Of a stretch of 64,000 nt of DNA, positions 55,341-64,000 are shown one piece after another (the first letter of the stretch is position 1; each line of letters begins with the position of its first letter). The notes under the pieces are model-generated. The model was not told the DNA's origin. It did not search any database and saw only the letters and a list, made by a program, of their open reading frames with translations. Position numbers and translations under genes: made by a program. This DNA is from CALZIK01 sp945787635 (GTDB lineage Bacteria; Acidobacteriota; Thermoanaerobaculia; Multivoradales; JAHEKO01): the NCBI GenBank assembly GCA_947259725.1, contig CAMYNM010000016.1:1-64000 (forward strand). The letters run 5' to 3'.

Positions 55341-55775
55341 TCAGCTCGTGAACGGGTCTTCGACTCGCAGTGGCGCGAACTTCAAGAAGTCCCGATCCCG
55401 GCTATAGAGCAGGGCAACGCCATGCTCGAGCAGGAGGGCCGCCACGTGAGCGTCGGGCACCAGATTGCCGCGGATCGGCCGATCGGTGACCGAGCGGTAG
55501 GCTGACCAGAAGCCGCTTCCCTCGGCGAGCACCCGGACTCGTGGCAGGGCGAGCAGGGCTTCGACGTTGGCCTCCGCCTCGGCCGGGGCGAGGGGCGCGG
55601 CAAAGATGCCGGGATGCGTCGCGATCCGGAGATACGCCATCAGGGTCGGCCAGGTGAGACAGAAGAGCTCGGGCCGCGTGATGCAGCGCGCGAGGAAGTC
55701 CGACGCGTGCTCGTGCCAAGGGCTCGAGCGATCCGAAGCGTAGAGCAGGAGGTTGGCATCGACGCTGTAGCTCAT
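55341..55775 (-). CDS. vapC: PIN-domain toxin, VapC family (144 aa)
   Basis: Start ATG 55775, reading MSYSVDANLLLYASDRSSPW; first catalytic acid D6. Later acids lie in NLVPDAHVAALLLEHG and YSRDRDFLKF, giving the usual PIN pattern. ATGA overlap with the antitoxin. Different in sequence from the VapC at 23281. The frame open further upstream to 56333 is the antitoxin strand and is not used. Confidence 0.9.
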   Translation of the reverse strand: MSYSVDANLLLYASDRSSPWHEHASDFLARCITRPELFCLTWPTLMAYLRIATHPGIFAAPLAPAEAEANVEALLALPRVRVLAEGSGFWSAYRSVTDRPIRGNLVPDAHVAALLLEHGVALLYSRDRDFLKFAPLRVEDPFTS

Positions 55776-56017
55776 CGACCTCGATCGAGCTCGGCGTAGA
55801 CGGCGTCTTTGTCCTCTAGATCGACTCGAGCGTCCATCGAGCTCGAGATCCAGTCGAAGCCGGCGTCTTCGCGGATCTCGCCTTTTCGCCGCGCCAACGC
55901 TTCGGTCAGGAGCTCTGAGACGAGTCTGCCCAGCGGTGTCTTGCGGCCTTGCTGAAGCCGTTGGAGGCGCTTCAGCTCTTCCAGGACCGGCGTGTCGATA
56001 TTGAGAGTCGTTCTCAT
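55772..56017 (-). CDS. vapB: VapB-type RHH antitoxin (81 aa)
   Basis: MRTTLNIDTPVLEELKRLQR, the same family as the first VapB (MRTTLNLAED). The C-terminal half is acidic (DKDAVYAELDRG). ATG 56017 preferred over an upstream start at 56047 that would cut into the operator palindrome. The stop overlaps the toxin start. Confidence 0.88.
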   Translation of the reverse strand: MRTTLNIDTPVLEELKRLQRLQQGRKTPLGRLVSELLTEALARRKGEIREDAGFDWISSSMDARVDLEDKDAVYAELDRGR

Positions 56018-56020
56018 GGA

Positions 56021-56055
56021 GACATCTGATGCTATGCTCAAAAGCATCAGATGTC
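56021..56055. promoter_or_regulatory. VapB operator: 12-bp perfect inverted repeat
   Basis: GACATCTGATGC (56021-56032) and its exact complement GCATCAGATGTC (56044-56055) are separated by 11 bp, placed 4 bp before the antitoxin start. The same half-site GCATCAGATGT lies directly before the first vapB (23949-23959). This is the usual geometry of an RHH-bound autoregulatory operator, and the shared half-site implies related DNA specificity. Confidence 0.8.
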
Positions 56056-56154
56056 AAAAAGCTACGGTCCGGAGGTCGCGCCGTGCTCGGCTCCGGCGAG
56101 AAGCAGGGCGGCACCGGGCCGGCGGGAGCGCCGGTGGTAGATTCTCCGGCGAGA

Positions 56155-57436
56155 ATGGAACCCAAGGCAGGCCTCGCGTGGCTCCTCCTGGCGATGGTCA
56201 TGCTGTCGTTCGGGCTTGGTGAGCGCGCGCTGATCGACCCCGACGAGGGGCGAAACGCCGTGATCGTGCAAGAGATGGCCGCGAGCGGGGACTTGCTGTT
56301 CCCGCATCTCAACGGCCTGCCGTTTCTCGACAAGCCGTTCCTCTACTTCGCACTCGCCTCGCTCTCCGTTCGGGGGTTGGGTAGTTCCGAGTTCGCCCTG
56401 CGGCTGCCTTCTCTTCTCTTCGGCTGGGGCACGATCCTGTTGACCGCCTGGTTCGCGGCGCGGCTCTTCGGTCGGGCGACGGCCTGGGTAGCCGGGACCG
56501 CGACGGCGGCGTGGGTCGCCATGGCCCTCGGGGTCTTCACCAAGGGGCCGGTCGCGCTGCTCCTGCCCCTGCTGGTTGCCGTGCCGTATGCGTCGTGGCG
56601 CCGGCGTCTACGAGCCGTGATGCATCCCGCGGGCTTTGCGCTACGCGCTGGTCACCGAAACCTGGAAGCGGATCACCTCCGACGTCATGGACGGGAGTCA
56701 GCCGGTCTGGTTCTTCCTACCGATTCTCTTTCTCGGTACGTCTCCCTGGATCGTGGTTGTGACGGCTTCGGTTCGTCGCTGGGTGCGCGAGGTGCGAACG
56801 GACGCCGAGCGGCCCAAGTTGATCTCCCTGTCGCTGTGGCTCGTCCTTCCACTGATCTTCTTTTGCCTCTCGCAGTCGAAGCGCCCGGTCTATCTGTTGC
56901 CGGTGGTGCCGGCCGTGGCGCTGCTCACCGCCTGGTCCTGGACGGGAGGCTCTGGGCGGTGGAGAGGAGCGCGAGTCGCCGCGGTGGTCTGGCGGCTCTT
57001 CGCTGTCCTGTTCTTCGCCTTCTGGGGAGGAGCCGGAGCCGACCGGATCTCCGTCGAGCTCGCGGAGAGCGTCGCGATCGTAGCTCCCCGTTTGACGGTC
57101 GCGAACCTGATCGCGGCACTCGGCGGCTGGCTTCTGGCGGGTCATCGCAAGCTGGCTCCCATGGCCCTTTCGTTGCCTCTGGTCTTTTTCCCCGCGCTCA
57201 TGGCTCCGTTGACGAATGCCATCGCCGAAGGACGCTCCGGGCGAATCTTGGCTACGGTTGCGCGAGACCATCTCACGCCCGCGATGGCCGTGGCAGCGGG
57301 ATTCAGGGCCGGCGAGCACCCGGTGCGCCACCGGCCGCGGCAAGGCGGTGTCTCGAGCTGCGGCCTGCGCAAGATGCTCTGGCGCCCGATGGTCGATCTT
57401 CTCGGCGTGTATTGGTACTGCCGCCGTCGTTTCTGA
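56155..57436 (+). pseudogene. ArnT/PMT_2-type glycosyltransferase, internally deleted and frameshifted
   Basis: The first frame has the ArnT/PMT-like start: DPDEGRNAVIVQEMAASGDL, LDKPFLYFALASLSVRGLG and LRLPSLLFGWGTILL, with acidic residues for Mn/phosphate-lipid binding. It then jumps from TATAAWVAM to ALGVFTKGPVALLLPLLVA, so the usual intervening 60-100 residues are gone. At 56635-56640 it shifts to another frame that continues with RYALVTETWKRITSDVMDG, PVWFFLPILFLGTSPWIVV and LSQSKRPVYLLPVVPAVALL to 57436. At least two deletions with one frameshift. Intact members transfer sugars from polyprenyl phosphate. Probably dead. The C-terminal tail after about 57300 is degenerate. Confidence 0.8.
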
Positions 57437-57494
57437 CGGCGGGCGAACCGGCGGCGACGAGGGCCTCCTCGAGGAGCCGCGATACGGAGGCGGA

Positions 57495-58847
57495 ATGAGC
57501 GAGAAACCGTGGGAAAAGATGATCGAGCTCGCGCGGCGGTCGTCGAACGTCCGGCTGGAGGAATACGTCGAGTCGCTCTCGACCGCCGACATCGGTTGGG
57601 CTCTGGAGCGGCTCGATCCCGAGGAACGGCGCGAGGTCCTGGCAGCCATGACACCGGAGGCGGCGGCCGAGCTGATCGAGGAAGTCCACGACGTGCAGTC
57701 CGCCGAGCTTCTCGAGACCCTCGAGACGGCGGAAGCCGCCGCGATCTTCAACCTCCTGCCCAGCGCCGATCAGGCCGATCTGATTGCCGAGTTGCCGGCT
57801 CCGGAAGCCGAGGCGGTGCTGGCAGCCATGGATCCCGTCGAGGCCCGGGACGCCCGGCTCTTGGGTCGCTATCCGCCGGACGTCGCCGGCGGCATCATGA
57901 TGACCGAGTTCCTCGCCTTCTCCGAGGACAGCACGATCGGCCGGGTTCTCGCCGAGCTTCGCCGCAACGCCGAGGTCTATTCCGACTACGACGTGCAGTA
58001 CATCTACATCACATCCGGGAGCGGAAAGCTGGTCGGAGTACTGCGCTTGCGCGATGTCGTGCTCGCCCGATCCGATCGGAGAGTGACCGACGTCATGATC
58101 TCGAATCCGCTATCGGTCGGGGTCGACGCTACCCTGGAAGACCTGGCGGAGTTTTTTAGAGAGCACGCGTTCTTTGGCGTTCCGGTCCTCGACGACGGCC
58201 GTCTGGTCGGAATCGTCAAGCGAGCGGCGACCCGCGAGGCGTTGAAGGATCAGGAGGTCGAGGACCACCTCAAGACCGTGGGCATCGTCGGTGGCGAGGA
58301 GTTGCGCAGCATGAAGACCCTGGTTCGCTCCCGGCGGCGCCTGTCGTGGCTGAGCGTCAACATACTGCTCAACATCGCGGCGGCAAGCGTGATTGCGCTC
58401 TACCAGGACACTCTGGCGCAAGTGATCGCGCTCGCCGTCTTCCTGCCGATCATTTCCGACATGAGCGGATGCTCGGGCAACCAAGCCGTGGCGGTGAGTC
58501 TGCGCGAGCTGTCTCTCGGCGTGGTCAAGCCGTTCGAGGTGCTGCACGTCGCCTCCAGGGAAGCGGTCGTCGGCGTGATCAACGGCCTGGTGCTGGGCGT
58601 GCTGATCTCGCTCGCGGGGTTGTTGTACACGGGCAATCCCTATCTCGGCGTTGTCGTCGGAGCGGCGCTTGCGGTCAACACGGTGGTGGCGGTTCTCATC
58701 GGTGGCACGGTGCCGCTCATTCTGCGCGGGCGCGGATTGGACCCCGCGCTGGCTTCCGGGCCGATTCTCACGACCGTTACAGACATGTGCGGCTTCTTTC
58801 TGGCGTTGAGCATGGCCTCCTTGATGCTCGAGCGGTTGGCCGGATGA
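57495..58847 (+). CDS. mgtE: Magnesium channel MgtE (450 aa)
   Basis: ATG 57495 with GGAGGCGGA. The N-terminal about 130 residues form the superhelical regulatory domain (LEEYVESLSTADIGWALERL; EVLAAMTPEAAAELIEEVHD). Two CBS domains with Mg-sensing acids follow (GIMMTEFLAFSEDSTIGRVL; DVMISNPLSVGVDATLEDLA), a connecting helix, then five membrane helices (NILLNIAAASVIALYQDTLA; FLPIISDMSGCSGNQAVAVS with the pore motif; TTVTDMCGFFLALSMASLML). Mg2+-gated inner-membrane importer. The window also begins with a CorA end, so two Mg2+ systems are present. Confidence 0.95.
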   Translation: MSEKPWEKMIELARRSSNVRLEEYVESLSTADIGWALERLDPEERREVLAAMTPEAAAELIEEVHDVQSAELLETLETAEAAAIFNLLPSADQADLIAELPAPEAEAVLAAMDPVEARDARLLGRYPPDVAGGIMMTEFLAFSEDSTIGRVLAELRRNAEVYSDYDVQYIYITSGSGKLVGVLRLRDVVLARSDRRVTDVMISNPLSVGVDATLEDLAEFFREHAFFGVPVLDDGRLVGIVKRAATREALKDQEVEDHLKTVGIVGGEELRSMKTLVRSRRRLSWLSVNILLNIAAASVIALYQDTLAQVIALAVFLPIISDMSGCSGNQAVAVSLRELSLGVVKPFEVLHVASREAVVGVINGLVLGVLISLAGLLYTGNPYLGVVVGAALAVNTVVAVLIGGTVPLILRGRGLDPALASGPILTTVTDMCGFFLALSMASLMLERLAG

Positions 58848-59019
58848 GGACATAGCTTCCTGCTGGCACGGACGGGCGAACGAGCAAGCACACGGATGTG
58901 CACCTCGGCCATCTGCACCGGGACGCCGACTACAAGGGAATAGTCCAAGCGCTCAGGATGGGAATCGATCTCGGCTTTCGCAGAAGGCCCTGACTTTGAA
59001 TCGGTGTTGCACGCGCCGT

Positions 59020-59676
59020 TCAGAGGTAGAGCTGGATATCGGCTCGCTCCATGACGCGCATGAAGGTCAGGTACTCGACGATCGGCAGGTTATCGAACAG
59101 GAGCTGCTCCTTGGAGACCTTGAAGTGCTCCATCGACGGTCCACAGACATAGAGCCTTGCCCCCAGGCTCCGAAGCTGCTCGAGCTTGGCCTGGGCGGGA
59201 ATGTGACCGGCCTTGGTCATTCCGGCCGCGGCGAAGCGAGAGAACGGGCGAGACCAACCCCGCAGTCTGGGGCGAAACCCGTGGGCAAGGACGTGCACTG
59301 CCGGGCCTTGGAAGAAGAGATGGACCTCGATGTTTTCGAGCGCGGCGGCGAGCGCGAAGCCGAGTGGGGAGAGGAGCTCCTCGAGGCCGTCCGCGGAGAT
59401 AACCATCGCGAGCTTCTTGGTCTTGGCTTTCTGAGCGCGTTTTTCGACTAGAAAGCGCATTCCCTCGCTGCTCGATGCGCTTTCCACGAGTCGGTGCCCG
59501 GTAGCCTCGCACCAGGCCGCGATGTCGGCACTAAAGGGCTCGAAGTCGTCAGTGACGATCTCCAGGGTCTCGCCGTCGAGCATCGCGTTGAGCCGTTGAC
59601 TGGCCTCGTACACGACGAAGGTCGTGATGCTCTTGCCTCTGCCGTCGAGCGTCGCATTCGTGGTTGCAATTTGCAT
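59020..59676 (-). CDS. TusA-like and DsrE-like fusion protein (218 aa)
   Basis: Residues about 8-70 form a TusA/SirA-like alpha-beta sandwich (ITTFVVYEASQRLNAMLDGE; IVTDDFEPFSADIAAWCEAT) but without the catalytic C-P-x-P. Residues about 85-218 are a DsrE/DsrF-type domain (LAMVISADGLEELLSPLGFA; VHLFFQGPAVHVLAHGF; LRSLGARLYVCGPSMEHFKV) with the conserved C178. Intact TusA-DsrE fusions occur in sulfur-relay and peroxiredoxin-like proteins. Loss of the TusA cysteine makes a structural or regulatory role more likely for that half. Followed (minus strand) by a lipoprotein hydrolase. Confidence 0.8.
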   Translation of the reverse strand: MQIATTNATLDGRGKSITTFVVYEASQRLNAMLDGETLEIVTDDFEPFSADIAAWCEATGHRLVESASSSEGMRFLVEKRAQKAKTKKLAMVISADGLEELLSPLGFALAAALENIEVHLFFQGPAVHVLAHGFRPRLRGWSRPFSRFAAAGMTKAGHIPAQAKLEQLRSLGARLYVCGPSMEHFKVSKEQLLFDNLPIVEYLTFMRVMERADIQLYL

Positions 59677-59698
59677 GGTTTACCTCCGGGCTGCCTGG

Positions 59699-60517
59699 TT
59701 ACCTCGAGGCCTCGGCCAGCATCTCCCGGATCGCTTCGACCACTACCTCGGGCCGATCCCGCTGGATGAAGTGGCCGCTCGACTCGACGATCTTGCCTCG
59801 ACACTTCGATGAGAGGGAAGCGAGGTCCTTCTGCAGGCCAAACCACCACTTTCGATCCTCGCCATGCCACGACTCACCGGCGGTGAGCACAAGTACGGGA
59901 ACATTGGGAAAAGGTCCGGCTTTCTCGATCTCGCGGCGAAAGCGGTTCATGTTAGCCATCTCGTAGCGTACATGGGGCGAGCCCTTGGCGTAGCTGGTCA
60001 CCATGATCGCGTGGCGAAGCGGCTTCTCCTTCCGAAGGTAGTCGAACTGCTCGGGGTGAGAAGAGTCGATGAGGATCAGTCCCGAGATCTCATCCGGATA
60101 GAGACGAGCGAAGAGATTCATGTAGAGGCCGCCGATGGAGTGTCCAACGAGGAGGTAGGGCGGCTCGACGCCGGCCTCGATCAAGCCCCGATGCAAGATC
60201 TCGGTGACGTCGCGCGGGTCATCGAGATTGCGGTGGATGCGGCTGCGACCATAGCCCGAGCGGTTGTAGGCGAAGAGCCTCGCCTCTCTCTGGAGACCCT
60301 CGATCACCTGGGCCCAGTTGCCCATGCGGCAGGCGGCGCCCGCCCCCGACTCGAAGACAACGGCCGGCGAGCCTTCGCCCTGCACCGAGGCTTCCACTAC
60401 GCCGCCGGAGACTCCTATGCGGCGGGTTCCCTCCAGTTGTCCAAGACGGAGCGAGGCGCAGCCAACGAGGGCGACCACGGGCGTAAGAACAGCGGCCGAA
60501 GTCGTTTTTGACGGCAT
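59699..60517 (-). CDS. Lipoprotein alpha/beta hydrolase (272 aa)
   Basis: The N-terminal lipobox ends in A-L-V-G-C (C20). The alpha/beta hydrolase core: oxyanion region VVFESGAG, NRSGYGRSR, nucleophile elbow GHSIGG with S127, an acid within LVLTAGESWHGED, and H249 in SSGHFIQRDRPE. Periplasmic esterase or lipase of unknown substrate. On the minus strand it lies upstream of the TusA-DsrE gene with 22 bp between. Confidence 0.87.
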   Translation of the reverse strand: MPSKTTSAAVLTPVVALVGCASLRLGQLEGTRRIGVSGGVVEASVQGEGSPAVVFESGAGAACRMGNWAQVIEGLQREARLFAYNRSGYGRSRIHRNLDDPRDVTEILHRGLIEAGVEPPYLLVGHSIGGLYMNLFARLYPDEISGLILIDSSHPEQFDYLRKEKPLRHAIMVTSYAKGSPHVRYEMANMNRFRREIEKAGPFPNVPVLVLTAGESWHGEDRKWWFGLQKDLASLSSKCRGKIVESSGHFIQRDRPEVVVEAIREMLAEASR

Positions 60518-60777
60518 GCCAAGCCCTTTCTGGCTGGACGCGATTCGATGGGGCAGCGAGACCGGAGGATCTCGCCAGTCCAGCTAGCTGACTACAGGTC
60601 TCTCCTTAGCACCCGCGCCCTGTCGTCTGCCAGACCCCTGTGGATGGGAAGGCCCTGCCTCGATGGAGGGGCTCGTAGGAACGGACGTGGATGGTCGTCC
60701 GTTCGATTCGATGCTACGTTGGCGGGGTGCCGGCGATCAGGAGATCAGCCTCTTCTCCGATCAGGAGACCGCCCACC

Positions 60778-61920
60778 GTGAGCCAGGGTGTAGCCAAGCG
60801 CTTGTCACTGCTCGACCGCTACCTGACCGTCTGGATCTTCCTGGCGATGGGGGTGGGGGTGGCGATGGGCGCGATGTGGTCCGGGGTCTCGGAGTTCTGG
60901 GGTCGCTTTTCGGTCGGCACCACGAATCTCCCGATCGCTTTCGGCCTGATCCTCATGATGTATCCGCCTCTCGCCAAGGTGCGCTACGAGGAGATGCCGG
61001 ACGTGTTTCGCAACTGGCGGGTGCTGGGCCTGTCGTTGGTTCAGAACTGGGTAATCGGACCGATCCTGATGTTCGCGCTGGCGATTCTCTTTTTGCGCGA
61101 TCAGCCCGAGTACATGGTCGGTTTGATCCTGATCGGCCTGGCGCGCTGTATCGCGATGGTGATCGTCTGGAACGAGCTGGCCAAGGGCGACTCCGAGTAC
61201 GCCGCGGGACTGGTGGCCTTCAACAGTGTCTTTCAGGTGCTCTTCTACAGCGTCTACGCTTGGATTTTCATCACCAAGCTGCCGCCACTGTTCGGCCTCA
61301 GCGGCTCGGTGGTCGACATCAGTATGGGTCAGATCGCCGAGAGCGTTTTCATCTACCTCGGCATTCCCTTCCTTGCCGGCATGCTGACGCGCTGGGTCCT
61401 CGTCAAGTCCAAGGGCAGGGAGTGGTACGAGCGCGTGTTCATTCCGAAGATCTCGCCGATCACCCTGATGGCTCTCCTGTTCACGATCCTGGTCATGTTC
61501 AGCCTCAAAGGCGACCAGATCGTTCGCATCCCGGGTGACGTGCTGCGCATCGCGGTACCGCTTCTAATCTACTTTGTGCTGATGTTCCTGGTGTCGTTCT
61601 GGCTCGGCCGAAAGATTGGAGCCGACTACAGCAAGACCGCCACGCTCTCCTTCACGGCCGCATCGAACAACTTCGAGTTGGCCATCGCGGTGGCGGTCGC
61701 GGTCTTCGGCATCGAGTCGGGCGTCGCCTTCGCCGCGGTGATCGGTCCGTTGGTCGAAGTGCCGGTGCTGATCGGGCTGGTCAACGCCTCTCTGGCGTTT
61801 CAGAAACGATACTTCAAGGGGCAAGTCGAGGAGGACCCCGCTCTGGCTGCCGCAGGGGCGGAAGCGTGCGGACCGCGCGGGGCTCCCGGCGAGAGCAAGC
61901 TGAAACGCGGCGTGGAGTGA
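60778..61920 (+). CDS. acr3: ACR3-type arsenite efflux permease (380 aa)
   Basis: GTG 60778 (SQGVAKRLSLLDRYLTVWIF) with AGGAG about 14 bp upstream is chosen over an earlier in-frame start at 60691. Ten membrane segments with the ACR3 signature GLARCIAMVIVWN (thiolate-binding Cys) and NFELAIAVAVAVFGIESG. Exports As(III) by proton exchange. No arsR or arsC is adjacent. It runs straight into ubiA with 16 bp between. Confidence 0.94.
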   Translation: MSQGVAKRLSLLDRYLTVWIFLAMGVGVAMGAMWSGVSEFWGRFSVGTTNLPIAFGLILMMYPPLAKVRYEEMPDVFRNWRVLGLSLVQNWVIGPILMFALAILFLRDQPEYMVGLILIGLARCIAMVIVWNELAKGDSEYAAGLVAFNSVFQVLFYSVYAWIFITKLPPLFGLSGSVVDISMGQIAESVFIYLGIPFLAGMLTRWVLVKSKGREWYERVFIPKISPITLMALLFTILVMFSLKGDQIVRIPGDVLRIAVPLLIYFVLMFLVSFWLGRKIGADYSKTATLSFTAASNNFELAIAVAVAVFGIESGVAFAAVIGPLVEVPVLIGLVNASLAFQKRYFKGQVEEDPALAAAGAEACGPRGAPGESKLKRGVE

Positions 61921-61936
61921 GATAGAAAGCAGGGCG

Positions 61937-62803
61937 ATGAGAGCTCTCGCCAGCCTCCGGACCGTGCTCGAGATGATCAAGTTCGAGCACACGCTCTTTG
62001 CGCTGCCGTTCGCCTTCCTGGGGATGATGCTGGCCGCCGAAGGCTGGCCGTCGTGGAGGACAGTGGGCTGGATCGTGGTGGCGATGGTGGGAGCACGAAG
62101 CTCGGCGATGGCATTCAACCGGCTGGTCGATCGAAGGATCGACGCGGCCAATCCGAGAACCGCGGATCGGGCGCTGCCGGCGGGCGCGGTGAGCCCGGGG
62201 TTCGTCGTGGCCTTCGTCCTGGCCAGCATCGCGGTCTTCTTTCTCGCCGCCTGGCGGCTCAATCCGTTGACCCTGAAGCTCTCCCTGGTCGCCTTGCCGG
62301 TTCTTCTCGGCTATTCCTACACCAAGCGCTTCACAGCGCTGTCGCATCTGGTTCTGGGGCTTGCGCTGGCGGGAGCGCCGCTCGGCGCCTGGGTCGCGGT
62401 GCGCGGCTCGTTCGCGGCGGCGCCGCTGGTTCTGGCTGGGGTTGTCCTGCTGTGGGTCGCCGGCTTCGACGTCCTCTATGCACTCCAGGATCTCGACTTC
62501 GATCGGAAGAGCGGTCTTCATTCGATTCCTGCGAAGTTGGGCGAAACCGGCGCCTTGGGGGTTTCCGGGGCGCTCCACCTCGGGATGCTGGTCCTGCTGG
62601 TGTGGCTGCCGCGGGTCTACGAGCCCGGGCTGGGCGCGGCCTACTGGGTGGGTGTCGCCGGCTGCGCGGCGCTTCTCGGATACCAGCACTGGGTCGTGCG
62701 ACCGGGGGAGCTGTCGCGATTGAACGCCGCCTTTTTTTTCGCCAACGGTCTGCTTGCGACCTGGTTGTTCGTCGCGACGGCTGTGGATCTTTTTCTCAGG
62801 TAG
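61937..62803 (+). CDS. ubiA: UbiA-family polyprenyltransferase (288 aa)
   Basis: Eight or nine membrane helices. The first Asp-rich motif is NRLVDRRID (N61, D65, D69) and the second DLDFDRKSGLHSIP, both for Mg-prenyl-diphosphate binding. The compact size and second motif fit the 4-hydroxybenzoate / futalosine-derived (MqnP-like) group of quinone prenylation rather than haem O or chlorophyll synthase. 16 bp after acr3, so likely co-transcribed although functionally unrelated. Confidence 0.9.
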   Translation: MRALASLRTVLEMIKFEHTLFALPFAFLGMMLAAEGWPSWRTVGWIVVAMVGARSSAMAFNRLVDRRIDAANPRTADRALPAGAVSPGFVVAFVLASIAVFFLAAWRLNPLTLKLSLVALPVLLGYSYTKRFTALSHLVLGLALAGAPLGAWVAVRGSFAAAPLVLAGVVLLWVAGFDVLYALQDLDFDRKSGLHSIPAKLGETGALGVSGALHLGMLVLLVWLPRVYEPGLGAAYWVGVAGCAALLGYQHWVVRPGELSRLNAAFFFANGLLATWLFVATAVDLFLR

Positions 62804-62896
62804 GTCCTACCGCCGTTGACATTCGGGCATGTCAGGGCATAGCTTCCTCTTCGCGGGTCCTGGGTCCCCCGATTCGTTTCCAAGGAATCTCTAGCC

Positions 62897-64000
62897 GTGG
62901 CGATAGTACCTTTTCGCTCCGTCCTCGAACGAGCCTGGACCACGGCCGACGCGGCCGAGCGGTACCAGCTGGCCGCCTGGGGAAAGGGCTACTTCACCGT
63001 CACACCGAACGGCCACATCGCCGTGCGCCCGGAGAAGGTGGAGGGGCAGGAGATCGATTTGCTCGAGGTGGTTGAAGAGCTGCGCGGACGGGGGCTCGCG
63101 GCGCCTCTGGTGCTGCGCTTCTCGAACATGGTCACCCATCGGCTCCGCGACATGCGCGATGCCTTCGCCGCGGCGATCGCCGAGAACTCCTATCAGGGCC
63201 GCTATCAGGCCGTCTATCCGATCAAGGTGAACCAACAGCGCTCGGTGGTGGAAGAGGTCTACCGCTACGGCAGCGACTATGGCTTCGGCCTCGAAGTGGG
63301 CTCGAAGCCCGAGCTGCTGGCGGTCATCGCGATGGCGGACGATCCGCATCCCCGCCTGATCGTCTGCAACGGTTTCAAGGACGACGACTACATCAAGAGC
63401 GTGATCCTCGCGACCAAGCTGGGACGGGCCATCGTACCGGTTGTCGAGAAGCTCGACGAGCTCGACTTGATCCTGAAGCACGCCGACCGAGAAGGTGTGC
63501 GCCCGCGTATCGGCGTTCGGGTCAAGCTGGCCAGCGAGGGCGCCGGGCGGTGGCGGGGGTCGGCCGGCGCGAAGTCCAAGTTCGGGCTCTTCGTGGGCGA
63601 GGTCTTGACCCTGTTCGAGCGGCTTCGTGAGCGTGGCCTCGAGGACTGCCTCGAGCTCGTGCACTGTCACCCGGGAAGCCAGCTCCACAACATCCGCCGG
63701 GTGAAAGACGCGATCGGGGAGTTGGCGCATGTCTACGCCGAGCTCGTGAAGTTGGGGGCGAGCGGGCTTCGCTATCTCGACGTCGGAGGCGGCCTCGGAG
63801 TCGACTACGACGGTTCCCAGACGAACTTCCCGTCGTCGATGAACTACACCCTCGAAGAGTACGCCAACGAGGTCGTGTACCGAGTGGCGTCGGTTTGCGC
63901 CGAGAAGGAGGTCCCGCATCCGACGATCGTCACCGAATCGGGTCGTGCGCTGGCCGCCTATCAGAGTCTATTGATCGTCAACGTCGTCGGCCGTTCGGCG
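62897..64000 (+). CDS. speA: Biosynthetic arginine decarboxylase SpeA (3' truncated by window edge)
   Basis: GTG 62897 opens VAIVPFRSVLERAWTTADAA and the family continues without interruption to the edge (368 codons; full length is usually about 630-650). The PLP lysine is K110 in YPIKVNQQ; further family blocks are FGLEVGSKPELLAV, IVCNGFKDDDYIKSVILATK, ELVHCHPGSQ and YLDVGGGLGVDYDGS. Makes agmatine for polyamine synthesis in the cytosol. A longer antisense frame (62891-63919) is a shadow. Confidence 0.94.
   Translation, partial: MAIVPFRSVLERAWTTADAAERYQLAAWGKGYFTVTPNGHIAVRPEKVEGQEIDLLEVVEELRGRGLAAPLVLRFSNMVTHRLRDMRDAFAAAIAENSYQGRYQAVYPIKVNQQRSVVEEVYRYGSDYGFGLEVGSKPELLAVIAMADDPHPRLIVCNGFKDDDYIKSVILATKLGRAIVPVVEKLDELDLILKHADREGVRPRIGVRVKLASEGAGRWRGSAGAKSKFGLFVGEVLTLFERLRERGLEDCLELVHCHPGSQLHNIRRVKDAIGELAHVYAELVKLGASGLRYLDVGGGLGVDYDGSQTNFPSSMNYTLEEYANEVVYRVASVCAEKEVPHPTIVTESGRALAAYQSLLIVNVVGRSA

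Noticed and set aside
58848..59019. Open frame ending near 58993 after mgtE as a gene fragment
   Set aside because: Looks weakly coding (HLGHLHRDADYKGIVQALRM) but no family was recognised and no start exists; not enough to call.
62891..63919. A 342-codon minus-strand frame over speA
   Set aside because: The plus strand carries the complete SpeA motifs including the PLP lysine; the minus frame is an artefact of high GC.

Overview
The window reads as one stretch of a GC-rich (about 60-65% by eye), Gram-negative chromosome. It is most like an Acidobacteriota genome (Thermoanaerobaculia-type soil or sediment bacteria). That placement is an inference from gene content: two eukaryotic-type Ser/Thr kinases plus relics of others, TolB/TPR signalling proteins, outer-membrane barrels and lipoproteins, GTP-type PEP carboxykinase, HD-GYP signalling and a 2.9-kb-residue-class cyclic glucan synthase. 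A run of 84 Ns (51025-51108) shows this is a scaffolded draft, perhaps a metagenome-assembled genome. No rRNA, tRNA, CRISPR or complete insertion sequence was seen.

Layout. 1-12 kb: end of a CorA Mg transporter, an MscS channel, divergent from it a giant cyclic beta-1,2-glucan synthase, then a secreted five-haem cytochrome. 12-19.5 kb: pckG, then a zone of broken genes (DUF3365, DoxX/Nei, photolyase-related/SOUL) among intact ones (NTF2-like lipoprotein, SpoIIE/RsbU-type phosphatase, DUF2141-MipA fusion, nhaA). 19.8-31.4 kb: TPR Ser/Thr kinase, methyltransferase, VapBC-type pair, katG, a secreted HExxH protein with a partner, several gene relics, a secreted NADAR-like protein and a NAD(P)-binding protein. 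31.4-38 kb: amidohydrolase lipoprotein, coiled-coil/outer-membrane pair, and an AraC / SnoaL-NmrA / DUF1772 module. 38-44.5 kb: FHA protein plus PknB-like kinase, a TetR regulator with identical operators before itself and before an FG-GAP secreted protein, and an ATP-grasp enzyme. 44.6-50.5 kb: AbiE-type toxin-antitoxin pair, HD-GYP protein, TPR lipoprotein, hybrid histidine kinase. 50.5-64 kb: ampG (interrupted by the N gap), APC permease with UspA tail, RRM protein, second VapBC pair, broken glycosyltransferase, mgtE, TusA-DsrE fusion, lipoprotein hydrolase, ACR3 arsenite pump, UbiA prenyltransferase and the start of speA.

The most striking property is the number of clean gene-end chimeras. 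The beginning of one gene is joined to the end of an unrelated gene on the same strand (DoxX to Nei, photolyase-related to SOUL, cytochrome leader to sigma54-regulator HTH, Ser/Thr kinase to OmpR winged helix). There are also duplicated 3' gene ends (methyltransferase, vapC) and internally deleted genes (glycosyltransferase, Nei). They sit next to short dispersed repeats. They could be real deletion scars or assembly collapse, and read mapping would decide.

Biologically coherent groupings: osmotic stress (MscS plus periplasmic glucan synthase); a one-target TetR circuit with two 16-bp operators; two VapBC systems that share an operator half-site; a kinase/FHA pair; and a signalling cluster of HD-GYP, TPR lipoprotein and hybrid kinase.
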